This document shows positions 17,056 to 25,171 of a stretch of DNA of 40,644 bases, piece after piece. Position numbers and translations under genes: made by a program. Under the pieces are notes generated by a model, which worked only from the letters and a program-made list of their open reading frames with translations, did not search any database and had not been told where the DNA came from. Every line of letters starts with the position of its first letter. Within the stretch, counting starts at the first letter, position 1. Source of the DNA: Actinomycetes bacterium. GTDB lineage: Bacteria > Actinomycetota > Acidimicrobiia > Acidimicrobiales > RAAP-2. The stretch covers positions 1 to 40,644 of the forward strand of contig JAJYSU010000015.1 of assembly GCA_021793395.1 (NCBI GenBank), in the 5' to 3' direction.

Positions 17056-17919
17056 CTAGTGCCGCGACTTCACTCTCTTCGCCTTCGTTGAGGACGTGGT
17101 CACTTTTTTTCCCCGCTCCCCTTTCGAGCGACGCCTGCCCTTCGCCGAGCCCCGATCTCGCGTACGGACGTCGTCGTCGTGGCGAGAGTCAACGACCGAC
17201 ACCAGCGCCCCGACCGTGGGCGCGTCCTTCCGTCGCGTTCGCCCTGGCGGCGTCGGCGTCCACTGCGCCACGTCCTTCGTGGCCCTCTTCTCCTTCTTGC
17301 CTGCCTTCTTGTCCTTCCTCCCTACCTTTCGCTTCCTCCCCTTCGCCGTCGTGCCGTCCCTCTGCTTCTTGCGCTTCTCCTCCTTCTTCTTCTTCTTTCC
17401 ATCCGTCTTCTTCCCGTCCTTCCCCTCGACCGTGCTACCCACGTCCCGGGCCTCATCGCCGTGCGCGTTAATCACCGTCGCGGCGTCGCCGACTTCGGAC
17501 GCGAATGCCACATCGTCGGATAACGGCCCCGCCGTCGGCGTCACCGCCACCCCGGCGTGAACACCATTCGCCCCGGTCGCGTCGAAGTAGACCCGCTCGA
17601 TGACGCTCACCTCGTGACGACGCGCGGCGCGAGTTCTCCTCGACGACGTGGGCGAACCGCTGTCCGCCGAGTCAGGCTGCACTACGCGGCGAGCCTGCTC
17701 GACGCAGGTAGCCCCGTAGAGGTCGAGCACCGCGTCCGTCGTGACGTCGAGGAAGTCGGCAACCGCGCGAAGTTTCTCGACGGGTGGTCGACGCGTTCCG
17801 CGTTCGTACGACGCATAGGTGGAGAGACTAACTACGAGATGGGCCGCCGCCGCCTCTTGGTCCAGACCCGTGTCCCGTCGACGAGCGGCCAGCGCCCGTC
17901 CGATAGTCATCGCCGCCAT
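17056..17919 (-). CDS. XRE-family HTH protein with a long lysine-rich tail
   Basis: 287 aa from ATG 17919 (GGGGAGG Shine-Dalgarno 5 nt upstream; the frame is open for 31 more codons to 18012). Residues about 5-65 are a Cro/CI helix-turn-helix: IGRALAARRRDTGLDQEAAAAHLVVSLSTYASYERGTRRPPVEKLRAVADFL. A middle linker follows, then about 100 residues extremely rich in Lys/Arg (KKTDGKKKKKEEKRKKQ, KGRKRKVGRKDKKAGKKEKR) and a second basic end (KGRRRSKGERGKKV...KAKRVKSRH). The tail resembles histone-H1-like or mycobacterial HupB-type tails and should bind DNA or RNA non-specifically. The AAG-rich codons produce a conspicuous pyrimidine-rich plus strand at 17290-17430. Function unknown; a nucleoid-associated regulator is my inference. 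Confidence 0.7.
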   Translation of the reverse strand: MAAMTIGRALAARRRDTGLDQEAAAAHLVVSLSTYASYERGTRRPPVEKLRAVADFLDVTTDAVLDLYGATCVEQARRVVQPDSADSGSPTSSRRTRAARRHEVSVIERVYFDATGANGVHAGVAVTPTAGPLSDDVAFASEVGDAATVINAHGDEARDVGSTVEGKDGKKTDGKKKKKEEKRKKQRDGTTAKGRKRKVGRKDKKAGKKEKRATKDVAQWTPTPPGRTRRKDAPTVGALVSVVDSRHDDDVRTRDRGSAKGRRRSKGERGKKVTTSSTKAKRVKSRH

Positions 17920-18202
17920 CAGCGCCTCCCCCTCGTCACCGGGCACGACGTCGTCTGATTGACCCTGCGCGGCACCCACACACGTCGAGTCTGGCAGTTG
18001 AACGACGTCCACTTGTAAACCGTCCGCTCACGGCCCCCAACATGTCAGGCGCGCCGGGAAAAAGCTCAGGTGAAACCACCCCCATCGCCTATCGCCATCA
18101 GTCGATACACCGCCGCATCGACAACGAATCATGAGCCCGCTCGCGCCTCTCTCACGACCAACTCTTCGTGACGGAGCCTCGTCCGGTCGACGTCAATCGA
18201 AT
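17920..18202. other. Intergenic region without a recognised gene
   Basis: The first 93 bp could be an N-terminal extension of the XRE gene if it starts at 18012. The rest holds only short non-coding-like frames and no clear promoter. Confidence 0.4.
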
Positions 18203-18576
18203 TCACCCCGCCGTCATCGACGGACGACGCCGCCGACCGAGGATCGTGCACCAACGCCGCATCAGGTCCACTTCACGCTTGATCTCGCGGTTGAGCCGCC
18301 CATCAACCCGCCGTGGGGGTTGGTCGATCAGACCGTGCGACAGTGGGCCTCGGGGAAGTGGGTGAACGTGAGTATGTCCTCCCTCACGCCCTCGAGCATG
18401 GACGCCACCTCGGGGAACTGGCCCGCGAGAGTGTCGGTAATGCGCTCGAACGGCGTTCTGATGTTCTCTGCGTCGCGCGGGGTGACGATCATCGGGATCG
18501 CCGCGATGGCCATGGGCATCTGGGTGCGCGTGACCCGCACAACAACGATACGCATGAAGTGCAGTTGTGCGCGCAC
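18203..18576 (-). pseudogene. Decayed IS256-family transposase fragment
   Basis: On the minus strand the translation reads RAQLHFMR, DAENIRTPFERITDTLAGQFPEVASMLEG, REDILTFTHFPEAH-RTV, then a stop where the family has Trp (VWSTNP), then STNP and, after a frameshift, REIKR. This follows the middle-to-C-terminal part of IS256/Mutator-type transposases in order. The N-terminal two thirds and terminal inverted repeats are missing. It marks an old insertion beside the toxin-antitoxin genes. The 126 bp between it and mazF show nothing recognisable. Confidence 0.65.
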
Positions 18577-18702
18577 AGGAAGACGTGTCGCATCGTGTAC
18601 GGCTGAAGAACGCGACGAGGAGGTCGCCGCGTGATCAGCAGGTTGGGCCGGTTCACCACTCGTGACTAGTGCTCGGACTCCAGAGCCGTGACGCTAAACT
18701 GC

Positions 18703-19014
18703 TCAGCAGTCAGTCATCGCGTTCACCGCTGAGCAGATCTCGTCTCGCCGCACGCCGAGGTCGCCAACCTTTCCCGTCAACGCGCTTCGACGGATTCTTT
18801 GGAGGTTGTCGAACGAAGCGACGCAATCTTCTCGAAGTCCTTCTGGTTCGCCAAGTGGGATTTCGGTTGGTATTTGGCGGATGGTTCGAGTGACGGGCGC
18901 GACGACAATCCCAGAGAGAACTTCGACCGCCTCTGAGCGGGTCACGACGAGGACGGGCCGGCGAGCAGTCTCCACCTCGGCCCACCAAATCTCCCCTTGT
19001 CGTGGTGTGGTCAC
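18703..19014 (-). CDS. mazF: MazF/PemK-type endoribonuclease toxin
   Basis: 103 aa. Typical MazF fold markers: RQGEIWWAEVE, RRPVLVVTR, GIVVAPVTRTIRQIPTEIPLG, GLREDCVASFDNLQRI. MazF toxins cut mRNA, rRNA or tRNA at short specific sequences and are inhibited by a tightly bound antitoxin. GTG 19014 overlaps the antitoxin stop by 4 bp; GTG 19017 one codon upstream is equally possible, with GAGGAGG before both. Encoded directly downstream of its antitoxin. Confidence 0.9.
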   Translation of the reverse strand: MTTPRQGEIWWAEVETARRPVLVVTRSEAVEVLSGIVVAPVTRTIRQIPTEIPLGEPEGLREDCVASFDNLQRIRRSALTGKVGDLGVRRDEICSAVNAMTDC

Positions 19015-19259
19015 CACGGCTCCTCCTCAACGAGCGCCCTTGTCGCCTCGTCGAGGCCGGTCGTTTCCTCCACTGTCTGGGGTGAACGTCGATAGGCTTC
19101 GGTGATTTGCTTTCCGACCCGCTGCCGTCGGTAGCGGTCGATGAGCTGTTCGAGCCCCATGCGCACCGCTTCGGATCGGCTGGCGACCACACCATCTCTC
19201 ACCAGATCGTCGATATCACTCGCGAGTTGGTCGTCGATGCGAGTAACCAACTGTGCCAT
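19011..19259 (-). CDS. mazE: MazE-like ribbon-helix-helix antitoxin
   Basis: 82 aa. N-terminal ribbon-helix-helix (MAQLVTRIDDQLASDIDDLVRDG, then SRSEAVRMGLEQLIDRYRR), followed by a flexible acidic tail that should wrap the toxin. This is the mycobacterial MazE type, not the AbrB-fold MazE of E. coli. The longer open frame upstream is not used: ATG 19259 is exactly 6 nt after a perfect TATACT. The RHH dimer probably represses its own promoter. Confidence 0.85.
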   Translation of the reverse strand: MAQLVTRIDDQLASDIDDLVRDGVVASRSEAVRMGLEQLIDRYRRQRVGKQITEAYRRSPQTVEETTGLDEATRALVEEEPW

Positions 19260-19271
19260 GCATTTAGTATA
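19260..19271 (-). promoter_or_regulatory. Leaderless -10 promoter of mazEF
   Basis: TATACT on the minus strand (complement of 19266-19271) with 6 nt to ATG 19259. Confidence 0.65.
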
Positions 19272-19286
19272 GCACGCTGCATTGCA

Positions 19287-19404
19287 CATATGCGTCGTAT
19301 GGACAAGCTCACCTCTGTCGAGTTCGAGCAGGCATTCGCCGCAACGGACGCGGCATGAAGTTCAAAACCGGTGTCAACTGACGTCGGGACAGACCCTGGC
19401 GCAC
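19287..19404 (+). pseudogene. Possible IS3-type transposase 3' end remnant
   Basis: A short plus-strand frame ends MDKLTSVEFEQAFAATDAA-stop at 19358, reminiscent of the final residues of IS3-family OrfB. It is followed by TGTCAACTGACGTCGGGACAG, which resembles the terminal sequence of such elements. Everything upstream is lost. Weak evidence; the rest of the 19290-19578 gap holds no gene. Confidence 0.3.
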
Positions 19405-19578
19405 ACGGTGAAGGTGACCGCGGCCAGACATCGCGCAGACGCGTATCGTCATCAATCACTGAGATCACCCTCCGTCATGGATGAGCGGTTCGCGCACTCT
19501 GACTTTGTGGACCTTGAGGGACGCAATAAGAACCGGTGCGCCCCTCATCTTAAGTTCCTGCTCATAGACAATACGTAC

Positions 19579-19590
19579 TAAGGTTGTCAC
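19579..19590 (+). promoter_or_regulatory. Leaderless -10 promoter of the mntA-hepT module
   Basis: TAAGGT at 19579-19584, then 6 nt to ATG 19591; no Shine-Dalgarno. Confidence 0.6.
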
Positions 19591-20121
19591 ATGACGAAGC
19601 CCGAAGATGACACAGTCGGAAAAATCCTGAAGCGAGCACGTGTCAGCGCCCAGCTGTCGCAAACCGAAGTTGCGCGTCGTGCGGGCGTTGCGCAGAGCGT
19701 CATCAGTGCATATGAGTCTGGCCACAGGGAGCCATCGGTCACCACACTCGAACGTCTCATACGCGCAACGGGACACCGCCTCGTCCTTGACTTGGAGCGC
19801 TCAGGTGAATACCCGAGCGGAATCCCTGACACCCCTCTCGGTCGTCGGCTCCGCCAACGACGGCGCTCCGTACTCGCCTGTGCGGTGCGCCATGGTGCGA
19901 GCAACGTCCGCATCTTTGGCAGCGTCGCACGAGGTGAAGACCAGACAGAGAGCGACATCGATTTGGTAGTCGATTTGGATCGTCGAACAGGATTGTTTTC
20001 GTTGGAGGCACTACGCAGAGAACTCTCGGAGATACTCAGAGTTTCTGTCGACGTTGCTCCTTCTGACAGCCTCCGACCTCGGGTCCGAGAAGTGGTCGAA
20101 CGCGAGGCCATCCCACTATGA
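19591..20121 (+). CDS. mntA: MntA-type nucleotidyltransferase antitoxin fused to an XRE helix-turn-helix
   Basis: 176 aa. Residues about 8-65 form an XRE-type HTH (LKRARVSAQLSQTEVARRAGVAQSVISAYESGHREPS). Residues about 85-176 are a minimal nucleotidyltransferase: GS motif at 110-111 (FGSVARG), catalytic D122 and D124 (SDIDLVVD) and a third acidic residue D154 (VSVDVAP). MntA enzymes transfer AMP from ATP to a Tyr in the partner HepT toxin and so neutralise it. The HTH probably gives autoregulation on the same chain. It overlaps hepT by 4 bp (ATGA). G+C is visibly lower than in flanking operons, consistent with acquisition. Confidence 0.88.
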   Translation: MTKPEDDTVGKILKRARVSAQLSQTEVARRAGVAQSVISAYESGHREPSVTTLERLIRATGHRLVLDLERSGEYPSGIPDTPLGRRLRQRRRSVLACAVRHGASNVRIFGSVARGEDQTESDIDLVVDLDRRTGLFSLEALRRELSEILRVSVDVAPSDSLRPRVREVVEREAIPL

Positions 20122-20516
20122 ATTCGCGACACGACGAAGAGCACCTCGCCGACATTGTTGACGCGATCACCGCAATCAGGAGTCACCTCACTCGTGGCGA
20201 TCTCTCCGACGGCCTTATTTTCGACACCGTTCGGCTACGTCTGATTGAAATTGGCGAGGCTGTCAAATTGCTAGATCCCCAGCTCGTCGCGAGCGAACCT
20301 AATGTCAGGTGGTCTGACGCAGCCGGTATGCGAGACTGGCTTACACACCACTACTTCGACACATCGCGAGCAATCATCGAAGCGACCATTGCGGAGGATA
20401 TTCCTCCACTTGAAGCGGCTGTCCTTCAACTTGAAGCGCGGCTTGAACGCTCCAGGCAACCCAACCGCAATTTTCAAAGCCCCTCGAAGGACATCGACCC
20501 AGGACTTGGGCGTTAG
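20118..20516 (+). CDS. hepT: HepT-like HEPN ribonuclease toxin (DUF86)
   Basis: 132 aa, helical HEPN fold. The diagnostic R-x4-H-x-Y motif is complete: R72, H77 and Y79 (RDWLTHHYFD). R and H form the RNase site and Y is the residue AMPylated by MntA in characterised pairs. Other family residues: RLRLIEIGEAVKLL. The last about 20 residues (PNRNFQSPSKDIDPGLG) look like a polar extension. Coupled to the antitoxin by a 4-bp overlap, toxin second. Confidence 0.9.
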   Translation: MNSRHDEEHLADIVDAITAIRSHLTRGDLSDGLIFDTVRLRLIEIGEAVKLLDPQLVASEPNVRWSDAAGMRDWLTHHYFDTSRAIIEATIAEDIPPLEAAVLQLEARLERSRQPNRNFQSPSKDIDPGLGR

Positions 20517-20580
20517 CATTCAGACGTCATCGACATTGATTGCTCACGGTGATGTGTCCTTGCACATCGTGAATCTTCAG

Positions 20581-20654
20581 TGGGCGCTGAGGGACTCGAA
20601 CCCCCGACCTGCTGAGTGTAAATCAGCTGCTCTAACCAACTGAGCTAAACGCCC
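20581..20654 (-). tRNA. tRNA-Val (anticodon UAC)
   Basis: The 74-nt minus-strand sequence folds as a cloverleaf: acceptor GGGCGTT/AGCGCCC (one G-U), D arm GCTC/GAGC, anticodon arm GCTGA-TTTACAC-TCAGC with anticodon TAC, T arm GGGGG-TTCGAGT-CCCTC and discriminator A. CCA is not encoded. Its 3' end faces the toxin-antitoxin patch, the usual side for integration, but I found no repeated copy of the tRNA 3' end. Confidence 0.95.
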
Positions 20655-20668
20655 CGGCCTACGAGACT

Positions 20669-20697
20669 AATGGAACGACGACCGTACTCCGAGTCAA
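20669..20697 (-). promoter_or_regulatory. tRNA-Val promoter
   Basis: On the minus strand TTGACT (complement of 20692-20697), 17-nt spacer, TCCATT (complement of 20669-20674), about 15 nt before the tRNA 5' end. One of the few near-consensus -35 boxes in the window. Confidence 0.45.
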
Positions 20698-20761
20698 ACC
20701 CACGAAAGCGGATAGGGAGGGGTGCGAGCGATAGGGTCAAGAGATCGGGCGAAGGAGTGCC

Positions 20762-21706
20762 ATGAAGCCCTACGACGGAGAGCCCACCCACAGTGTCGAA
20801 GACGTCGTGCGAAACTTCCTTGCGCGAGATTTGGCGAACTGGATCAAGTTCGACCCGCTGGCCCGGATGGGGGACGACGAGGGGATCCACCAACTTCGAG
20901 TCAGTGCGCGGCGACTACGTGCCGAGTTTGGTGTCGTCCATGCCGACATCCGGCACGCGTCCCTTACTCACCTCCGGCGCGAGCTGCGCTGGGTGGGTTC
21001 GCTTCTCGGGCGCCAGCGCGACCTGGACGTACTACGTCACACCCTCGTACACGCCGCTCCTCAACCCGATCGCTCAACGTCGTTGGTCAACGACGTTGAG
21101 CGTCGACGTTCCGCGAGTCAACTACTGGTGCGCGACGCACTGAACTCACGCCGATACCGCCATCTCGTCGTCAGCCTTGCGGAGGCCGCCATTGAACCAC
21201 CCTGTCGTCGAAGCGCGACACGAGGAGCCAACGTTCTTCTACCGAGCGTCCAGCACCACGTGTCGTCACTCCAGTCACTACGTAGCACCTGCGGCGATAA
21301 CCCCTCTGACGAGCTACTTCATCGGGTGCGCATTGCCGTCAAGCGATGCCGCTACGGCGCTGAAGTAGCGATAGTAATTCTTGGCCCTGACGCAGAGCAA
21401 CTGGCCGAGTCCTTCGCGCGCGCCCAGACCGTACTGGGCGATCTTCACGATACCGTCGTCGCACTGACGTATCTCAACTCAGGAACGCTCTCCCTCGACG
21501 TCCCCGAGGCGGACCTTCTGAGCATCACCCACGTACTCGCGTCGACCCGCACCCGACTACGTAGCGAGTGGCGACCACTCGTGGATGACGCTCTAGCCCT
21601 CGCGCGCTCACTGGACCTCGCGTCACCGAGCAGCACCCCGACAGGCAACGATCCAACAAGCAACACCCCGTCACGGGAGGCCGACGGTCACGAGAGCATC
21701 TCGTAA
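20762..21706 (+). CDS. CHAD-domain protein
   Basis: 314 aa, helical. The two conserved His-containing repeats of the CHAD domain are visible: GIHQLRVSARRLRAEF near residue 40 and LHRVRIAVKRCRYGAEV near 190, with basic residues lining the expected polyphosphate groove. CHAD proteins bind inorganic polyphosphate and localise to polyphosphate granules. The N-terminal CYTH phosphohydrolase partner often found in this family is absent. Start ATG 20762 follows GGAG by 5 nt; TAGGGT at 20732-20737 is a likely -10 with a short leader. The 3' end overlaps the convergent phosphatase gene by 36 bp. Confidence 0.85.
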   Translation: MKPYDGEPTHSVEDVVRNFLARDLANWIKFDPLARMGDDEGIHQLRVSARRLRAEFGVVHADIRHASLTHLRRELRWVGSLLGRQRDLDVLRHTLVHAAPQPDRSTSLVNDVERRRSASQLLVRDALNSRRYRHLVVSLAEAAIEPPCRRSATRGANVLLPSVQHHVSSLQSLRSTCGDNPSDELLHRVRIAVKRCRYGAEVAIVILGPDAEQLAESFARAQTVLGDLHDTVVALTYLNSGTLSLDVPEADLLSITHVLASTRTRLRSEWRPLVDDALALARSLDLASPSSTPTGNDPTSNTPSREADGHESIS

Positions 21707-22402
21707 CGAGGCCGTCCCGGCGAACACCGGTCGTCGTGACTCCATCGACGCGGTCACGAGATCACCTCCGTCGTAGTCGGCATCGGCCGCCCCCGACTCC
21801 CGAGCGATCAACAGACCCGCAAGGTAGTCCCACGGATGAAGGCGCGTGTGACGCGTCACGCTAAAGGCGTCGAGTGAACCGTCGGCCACCAAACACACCT
21901 CCAGACTTGCCGCTCCCAGCGCTCGAAACTGTGCCCAGCCCCCGTGTGACGACGGCAGTCCGGAAAAGGCGATCACCGCACCATCGATGCTGGTCACCGA
22001 ACTAGAGCGAATCGCCACGCCGTCGCGCGTCGCGCCCGCCCCGCGCTGCGCCTCATAGCAAACTCCGGTGGCGTGATTCATAACCAGTCCGGCCACCAAC
22101 TCGTCACCGCGCATCACCGCGAGACTGGTGGCGAAGAAAGGTATGCCCCGGTCGGCGTTAGTAGACCCATCAATAGGATCCACTACCACGGCGTAGGCAC
22201 CTTCGCCCGTGGACCCGGACTCCTCACTGATGACTCGGAACCCTGCGCCGCGCAGGATGTGGGTGGCTACGTCGTCCGCAATGACGTCCAGCACGTACTG
22301 ACTCTCGCGCTGTCCCGAAAGACCCTGATGTCGCGATCCCGCCACCGCGTCACCTACTGCCCGCGCGCACTCGCGAAGAATCGGGAGCGGGTCACTGGTC
22401 AC
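21671..22402 (-). CDS. Inositol monophosphatase-family phosphatase
   Basis: 243 aa. Metal-site motifs of the Li-sensitive phosphatase superfamily: EE at 60-61, DPIDGST at 75-81 and HPWDYLAGLLIARESGA. Substrates in the family are inositol phosphate, histidinol phosphate, fructose-1,6-bisphosphate or PAP; not resolved here. The frame is open to ATG 22438, but GTG 22402 is exactly 6 nt after TACGGT and begins just before the first helix, so I chose it. Confidence 0.85.
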   Translation of the reverse strand: MTSDPLPILRECARAVGDAVAGSRHQGLSGQRESQYVLDVIADDVATHILRGAGFRVISEESGSTGEGAYAVVVDPIDGSTNADRGIPFFATSLAVMRGDELVAGLVMNHATGVCYEAQRGAGATRDGVAIRSSSVTSIDGAVIAFSGLPSSHGGWAQFRALGAASLEVCLVADGSLDAFSVTRHTRLHPWDYLAGLLIARESGAADADYDGGDLVTASMESRRPVFAGTASLRDALVTVGLP

Positions 22403-22414
22403 GTCCCCACCGTA
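22403..22414 (-). promoter_or_regulatory. Leaderless -10 promoter of the IMPase-like gene
   Basis: TACGGT on the minus strand (complement of 22409-22414), preceded by GG, 6 nt before GTG 22402. Confidence 0.6.
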
Positions 22415-22507
22415 CCGGGTACGTCGCATCAACCTCACCGCGTGTCCGCTGCAGCCCTGCGTGCTGCGACCCGACGAAGAGCCGTCCGCAGTAGCATTAA
22501 TTCTTCG

Positions 22508-25126
22508 ATGTCACGCCTCGCGCCACCTCCGTTACTGCACCGCGGGCGTGCCCCCGACAGTGCCACCCTGAACTGGCGTTCCGTCGTCAGAGCACTCGCG
22601 TCATTCGCCACTGCCGTCGCACTCATCGTCCCCGTGATCGCACCGAGCGCGGCCGCGTACGCCACGACGCATCCGCACGTCTCGACCCGACGGCCCCCGC
22701 AACGCGGGTACTGCCCCTGGATCGCTCAGGCGCACGCCGGCGTCATCGGCGCGGGCGTCCTCGCCGGTGAGGTTCTCTCACGCATGACACTCGCCCAGAA
22801 GGCTGACTACCTCTCTCTGGCCACCCACGGTCCCGTAGAGAACGCCAACCAGGCAATACCGGCGCTCTGCCTGCCGACCGTCTCCCTCTCCGACGGACCC
22901 AACGGACTGGGAAACGGCCTGACAGGCGTCACTCAGTTTCCCGCCGCCATCGGCGTCGCCGCGACCTTCGACCCCTCGATCGCTCGTGCCATCGGGCGTG
23001 ACGAAGCCCTCGAAGCCCAGGCCAAGGGCATCATGGCCGTTCAGGGGCCGGAGTTAAATCTGGCACGCGTGCCACTGAGCGGACGAATCTTCGAAGCCTA
23101 CGGCGAGGATCCCTACCTCACCAGTGTCATGGGGGTGGCCGACGTACTCGGCATCCAGTCGACCGGCGAACTCGCCGACGCCAAGCACTTCACCGCGTAC
23201 ACCCAGGAGAATGCCCGCGCCCGCCTCAATCAGGTCGTCTCGGCGCGCACGCTGGCGGAGATCTACGACGCGCCCTTCAAGGCCGTAGTCCAGCAGGGCC
23301 ACGTCGCGTCGCTGATGTGCTCGTACGGGTCGCTGAACGGCGTCAACACGTGCTCGGACCCCTTTCTCTATCGTCTGCTGGCATCGTGGGGCTTCACGGG
23401 ATTCGTTCGCTCAGACCTCCGCGCGGTGCACAGCGTCTCCGCGGCTCTGCGCGCCGGCATCAGCCTCATGAAGCCCCTGTCCACCACTTCGCTGGTGCGA
23501 CTCGTGCGTCGTGGTGTCGTGCCGGTGCGCGACGTGAATCGAGCCGTGCGCCGCGTACTCACCGTTCTCTTCGCCCATCACCTCGTGACGCGACCTCCCC
23601 AGCCCCACGTCACCGCGATCGTCACCTCACCATCGCACGCCTCGACCGCGCTGCGCGCCGCGGAAGCGAGCATCGTTCTGCTCAAGGATCAGACAGGATC
23701 TCTTCCGCTGGCGGCGCACGTCGCGTCGATCGCGGTGATCGGAAGTGACGCCTTCTCCCAACCCATCACGGCCGGATTAGGAAGCGCCTACGTCAAGCCG
23801 CCCTACATCACCACCCCGCTTAGTGCGCTACAGGCAGCCCTACCCGACTCGAGGATCCTCTACCAACCAGGGGGTCCATCATCGCTCGACCTGGACACTC
23901 TGAGCAACGTCACGATCGTCAAGGGCACCCCACTCGCGCTGGTCACGCGGATCCACCATCACGGCGAGCCCGGCAAGAGCGACATCGGCATCGAACTCGA
24001 CCCCAGCGTGACGCCCGCCACCGCTACCGCGGCCGTCCCCGGGCACGGCCGCGGGTGGGAGAACTGGAGCCTGACCGTGCGAGCCACACACACGGGCGTC
24101 TACGAGTTGACCATCCAGCAGTTTGGTGACCTGTGGTTGTCGCTCAACGGCGGCCTCATCCTCGCGTCGCGAGGCTTGCACGCCCGCGCCGACATGGCCA
24201 CGGCCGTCACACTCGTCGCCGGACGACGCTATACCTTCGACGCGACGTGGTTCAACGTCCGCGATCATCCCTTGCCATCCTTCGGTATCGAGGACGTGTC
24301 ACCTCAGATCAACGCCGCGGTGGCCGCGGCACGACGGAGTCGCGTCGCGATCGTCTTCGCCGGCGACCTCACCTCCGAAGGCATCGACCGGCCCAACCTC
24401 CTGCTGCCCGGTGACACGAACGCTCTCATCACCGCGGTCGCACGCGCCAACCCCCGGACCATCGTCGTGCTGAACACGGGTGGTGCGGTGCTCATGCCCT
24501 GGCTCAAACACGTCGCGGCGGTCGTCGAAGCGTGGTACCCCGGCCAGGTGGACGGCACCGCCATCGCCCGCGTACTTACCGGAATCGTGGATCCCTCGGG
24601 ACGTCTACCGCTCACCTTCCCGGCGAGCGCCAGTGCGGCGCCCGCCACGTCACCCCGTCAGTACCCCGGCATCAACGCCACGGTCTACCTCGGCGGCCTC
24701 GATATCGGCTATCGCTGGTATCAGGCTCACCACGTCACTCCCCTCTTCCCCTTTGGCTACGGACTCAGCTACACCCGCTTTACCCTCGGCGGGGCCACAC
24801 TCACCCACGCGAGTGGCGGGCGCGTCGTCGTACGCGTACGCGTGACCAACACGGGTACGCGGCTGGGGACCGAGGTCGTCCAGGCCTACGTTCACTACCC
24901 GCGCGCGGCGGGCGAACCACCCGAGCAACTACGAGCTTTTCGTCACGTGGCTCTCGAACCCGGCGCGTCGCGACGCGTGGCACTCGTGCTCGCCGCGTCG
25001 TCGTTCCAGATCTATCGAGGTTCGTCATTCGTCACGTTGCCCGGCTCCTACCGAGTCGACGTGGGAACGTCAAGTGCGACGTTGCCCCTGCACCTCCCGC
25101 TCACCCTCACCGGTTCACTCACCTGA
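22508..25126 (+). CDS. Secreted glycoside hydrolase family 3 enzyme (beta-glucosidase-like) with PA14 and Fn3-like domains
   Basis: 872 aa. An N-terminal signal/anchor (hydrophobic about 27-48, VVRALASFATAVALIVPVIAPSAAAYA) suggests export. The GH3 N-domain has SLSDGPNGLG, NLARVPLSGRIFEAYGEDPYL, AKHFTAYTQEN and the nucleophile Asp303 in GFVRSDLRA. The C-domain has the acid/base region GDLTSEGIDRPNLLLPG; it is interrupted by a PA14-like insert (about 505-590, WENWSLTVRATHTGVYELTI...FGDLWLSLNG) that shapes substrate access in related enzymes. A fibronectin-like C-terminal domain ends the protein (VVRVRVTNTGTRLGTEVVQAYVHYP). The longer open frame from 22073 is antisense shadow. ATG 22508 is 10 nt after TAGCAT. 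The nucleophile context lacks the common SDW (SDL here). Confidence 0.9.
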   Translation: MSRLAPPPLLHRGRAPDSATLNWRSVVRALASFATAVALIVPVIAPSAAAYATTHPHVSTRRPPQRGYCPWIAQAHAGVIGAGVLAGEVLSRMTLAQKADYLSLATHGPVENANQAIPALCLPTVSLSDGPNGLGNGLTGVTQFPAAIGVAATFDPSIARAIGRDEALEAQAKGIMAVQGPELNLARVPLSGRIFEAYGEDPYLTSVMGVADVLGIQSTGELADAKHFTAYTQENARARLNQVVSARTLAEIYDAPFKAVVQQGHVASLMCSYGSLNGVNTCSDPFLYRLLASWGFTGFVRSDLRAVHSVSAALRAGISLMKPLSTTSLVRLVRRGVVPVRDVNRAVRRVLTVLFAHHLVTRPPQPHVTAIVTSPSHASTALRAAEASIVLLKDQTGSLPLAAHVASIAVIGSDAFSQPITAGLGSAYVKPPYITTPLSALQAALPDSRILYQPGGPSSLDLDTLSNVTIVKGTPLALVTRIHHHGEPGKSDIGIELDPSVTPATATAAVPGHGRGWENWSLTVRATHTGVYELTIQQFGDLWLSLNGGLILASRGLHARADMATAVTLVAGRRYTFDATWFNVRDHPLPSFGIEDVSPQINAAVAAARRSRVAIVFAGDLTSEGIDRPNLLLPGDTNALITAVARANPRTIVVLNTGGAVLMPWLKHVAAVVEAWYPGQVDGTAIARVLTGIVDPSGRLPLTFPASASAAPATSPRQYPGINATVYLGGLDIGYRWYQAHHVTPLFPFGYGLSYTRFTLGGATLTHASGGRVVVRVRVTNTGTRLGTEVVQAYVHYPRAAGEPPEQLRAFRHVALEPGASRRVALVLAASSFQIYRGSSFVTLPGSYRVDVGTSSATLPLHLPLTLTGSLT

Positions 25127-25171
25127 GCGACGTGACGGCAGGCGCTCGACCAGGCACTAACCTGAAGAGCG

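Noticed and set aside
17096..17560. Plus-strand ORFs rich in Pro, Ser and Leu/Phe opposite the XRE gene
   Set aside because: They are complements of the lysine-rich AAG codons; no start signal or domain. The minus strand has an HTH and a Shine-Dalgarno.
20581..20610. tRNA-Val 3' end as an attachment site with a second copy
   Set aside because: I could not find a repeat of the tRNA 3' end in 16970-20580, and no integrase is present.
22073..22507. N-terminal extension of the GH3 ORF
   Set aside because: Antisense to the phosphatase gene; the signal peptide begins just after ATG 22508.
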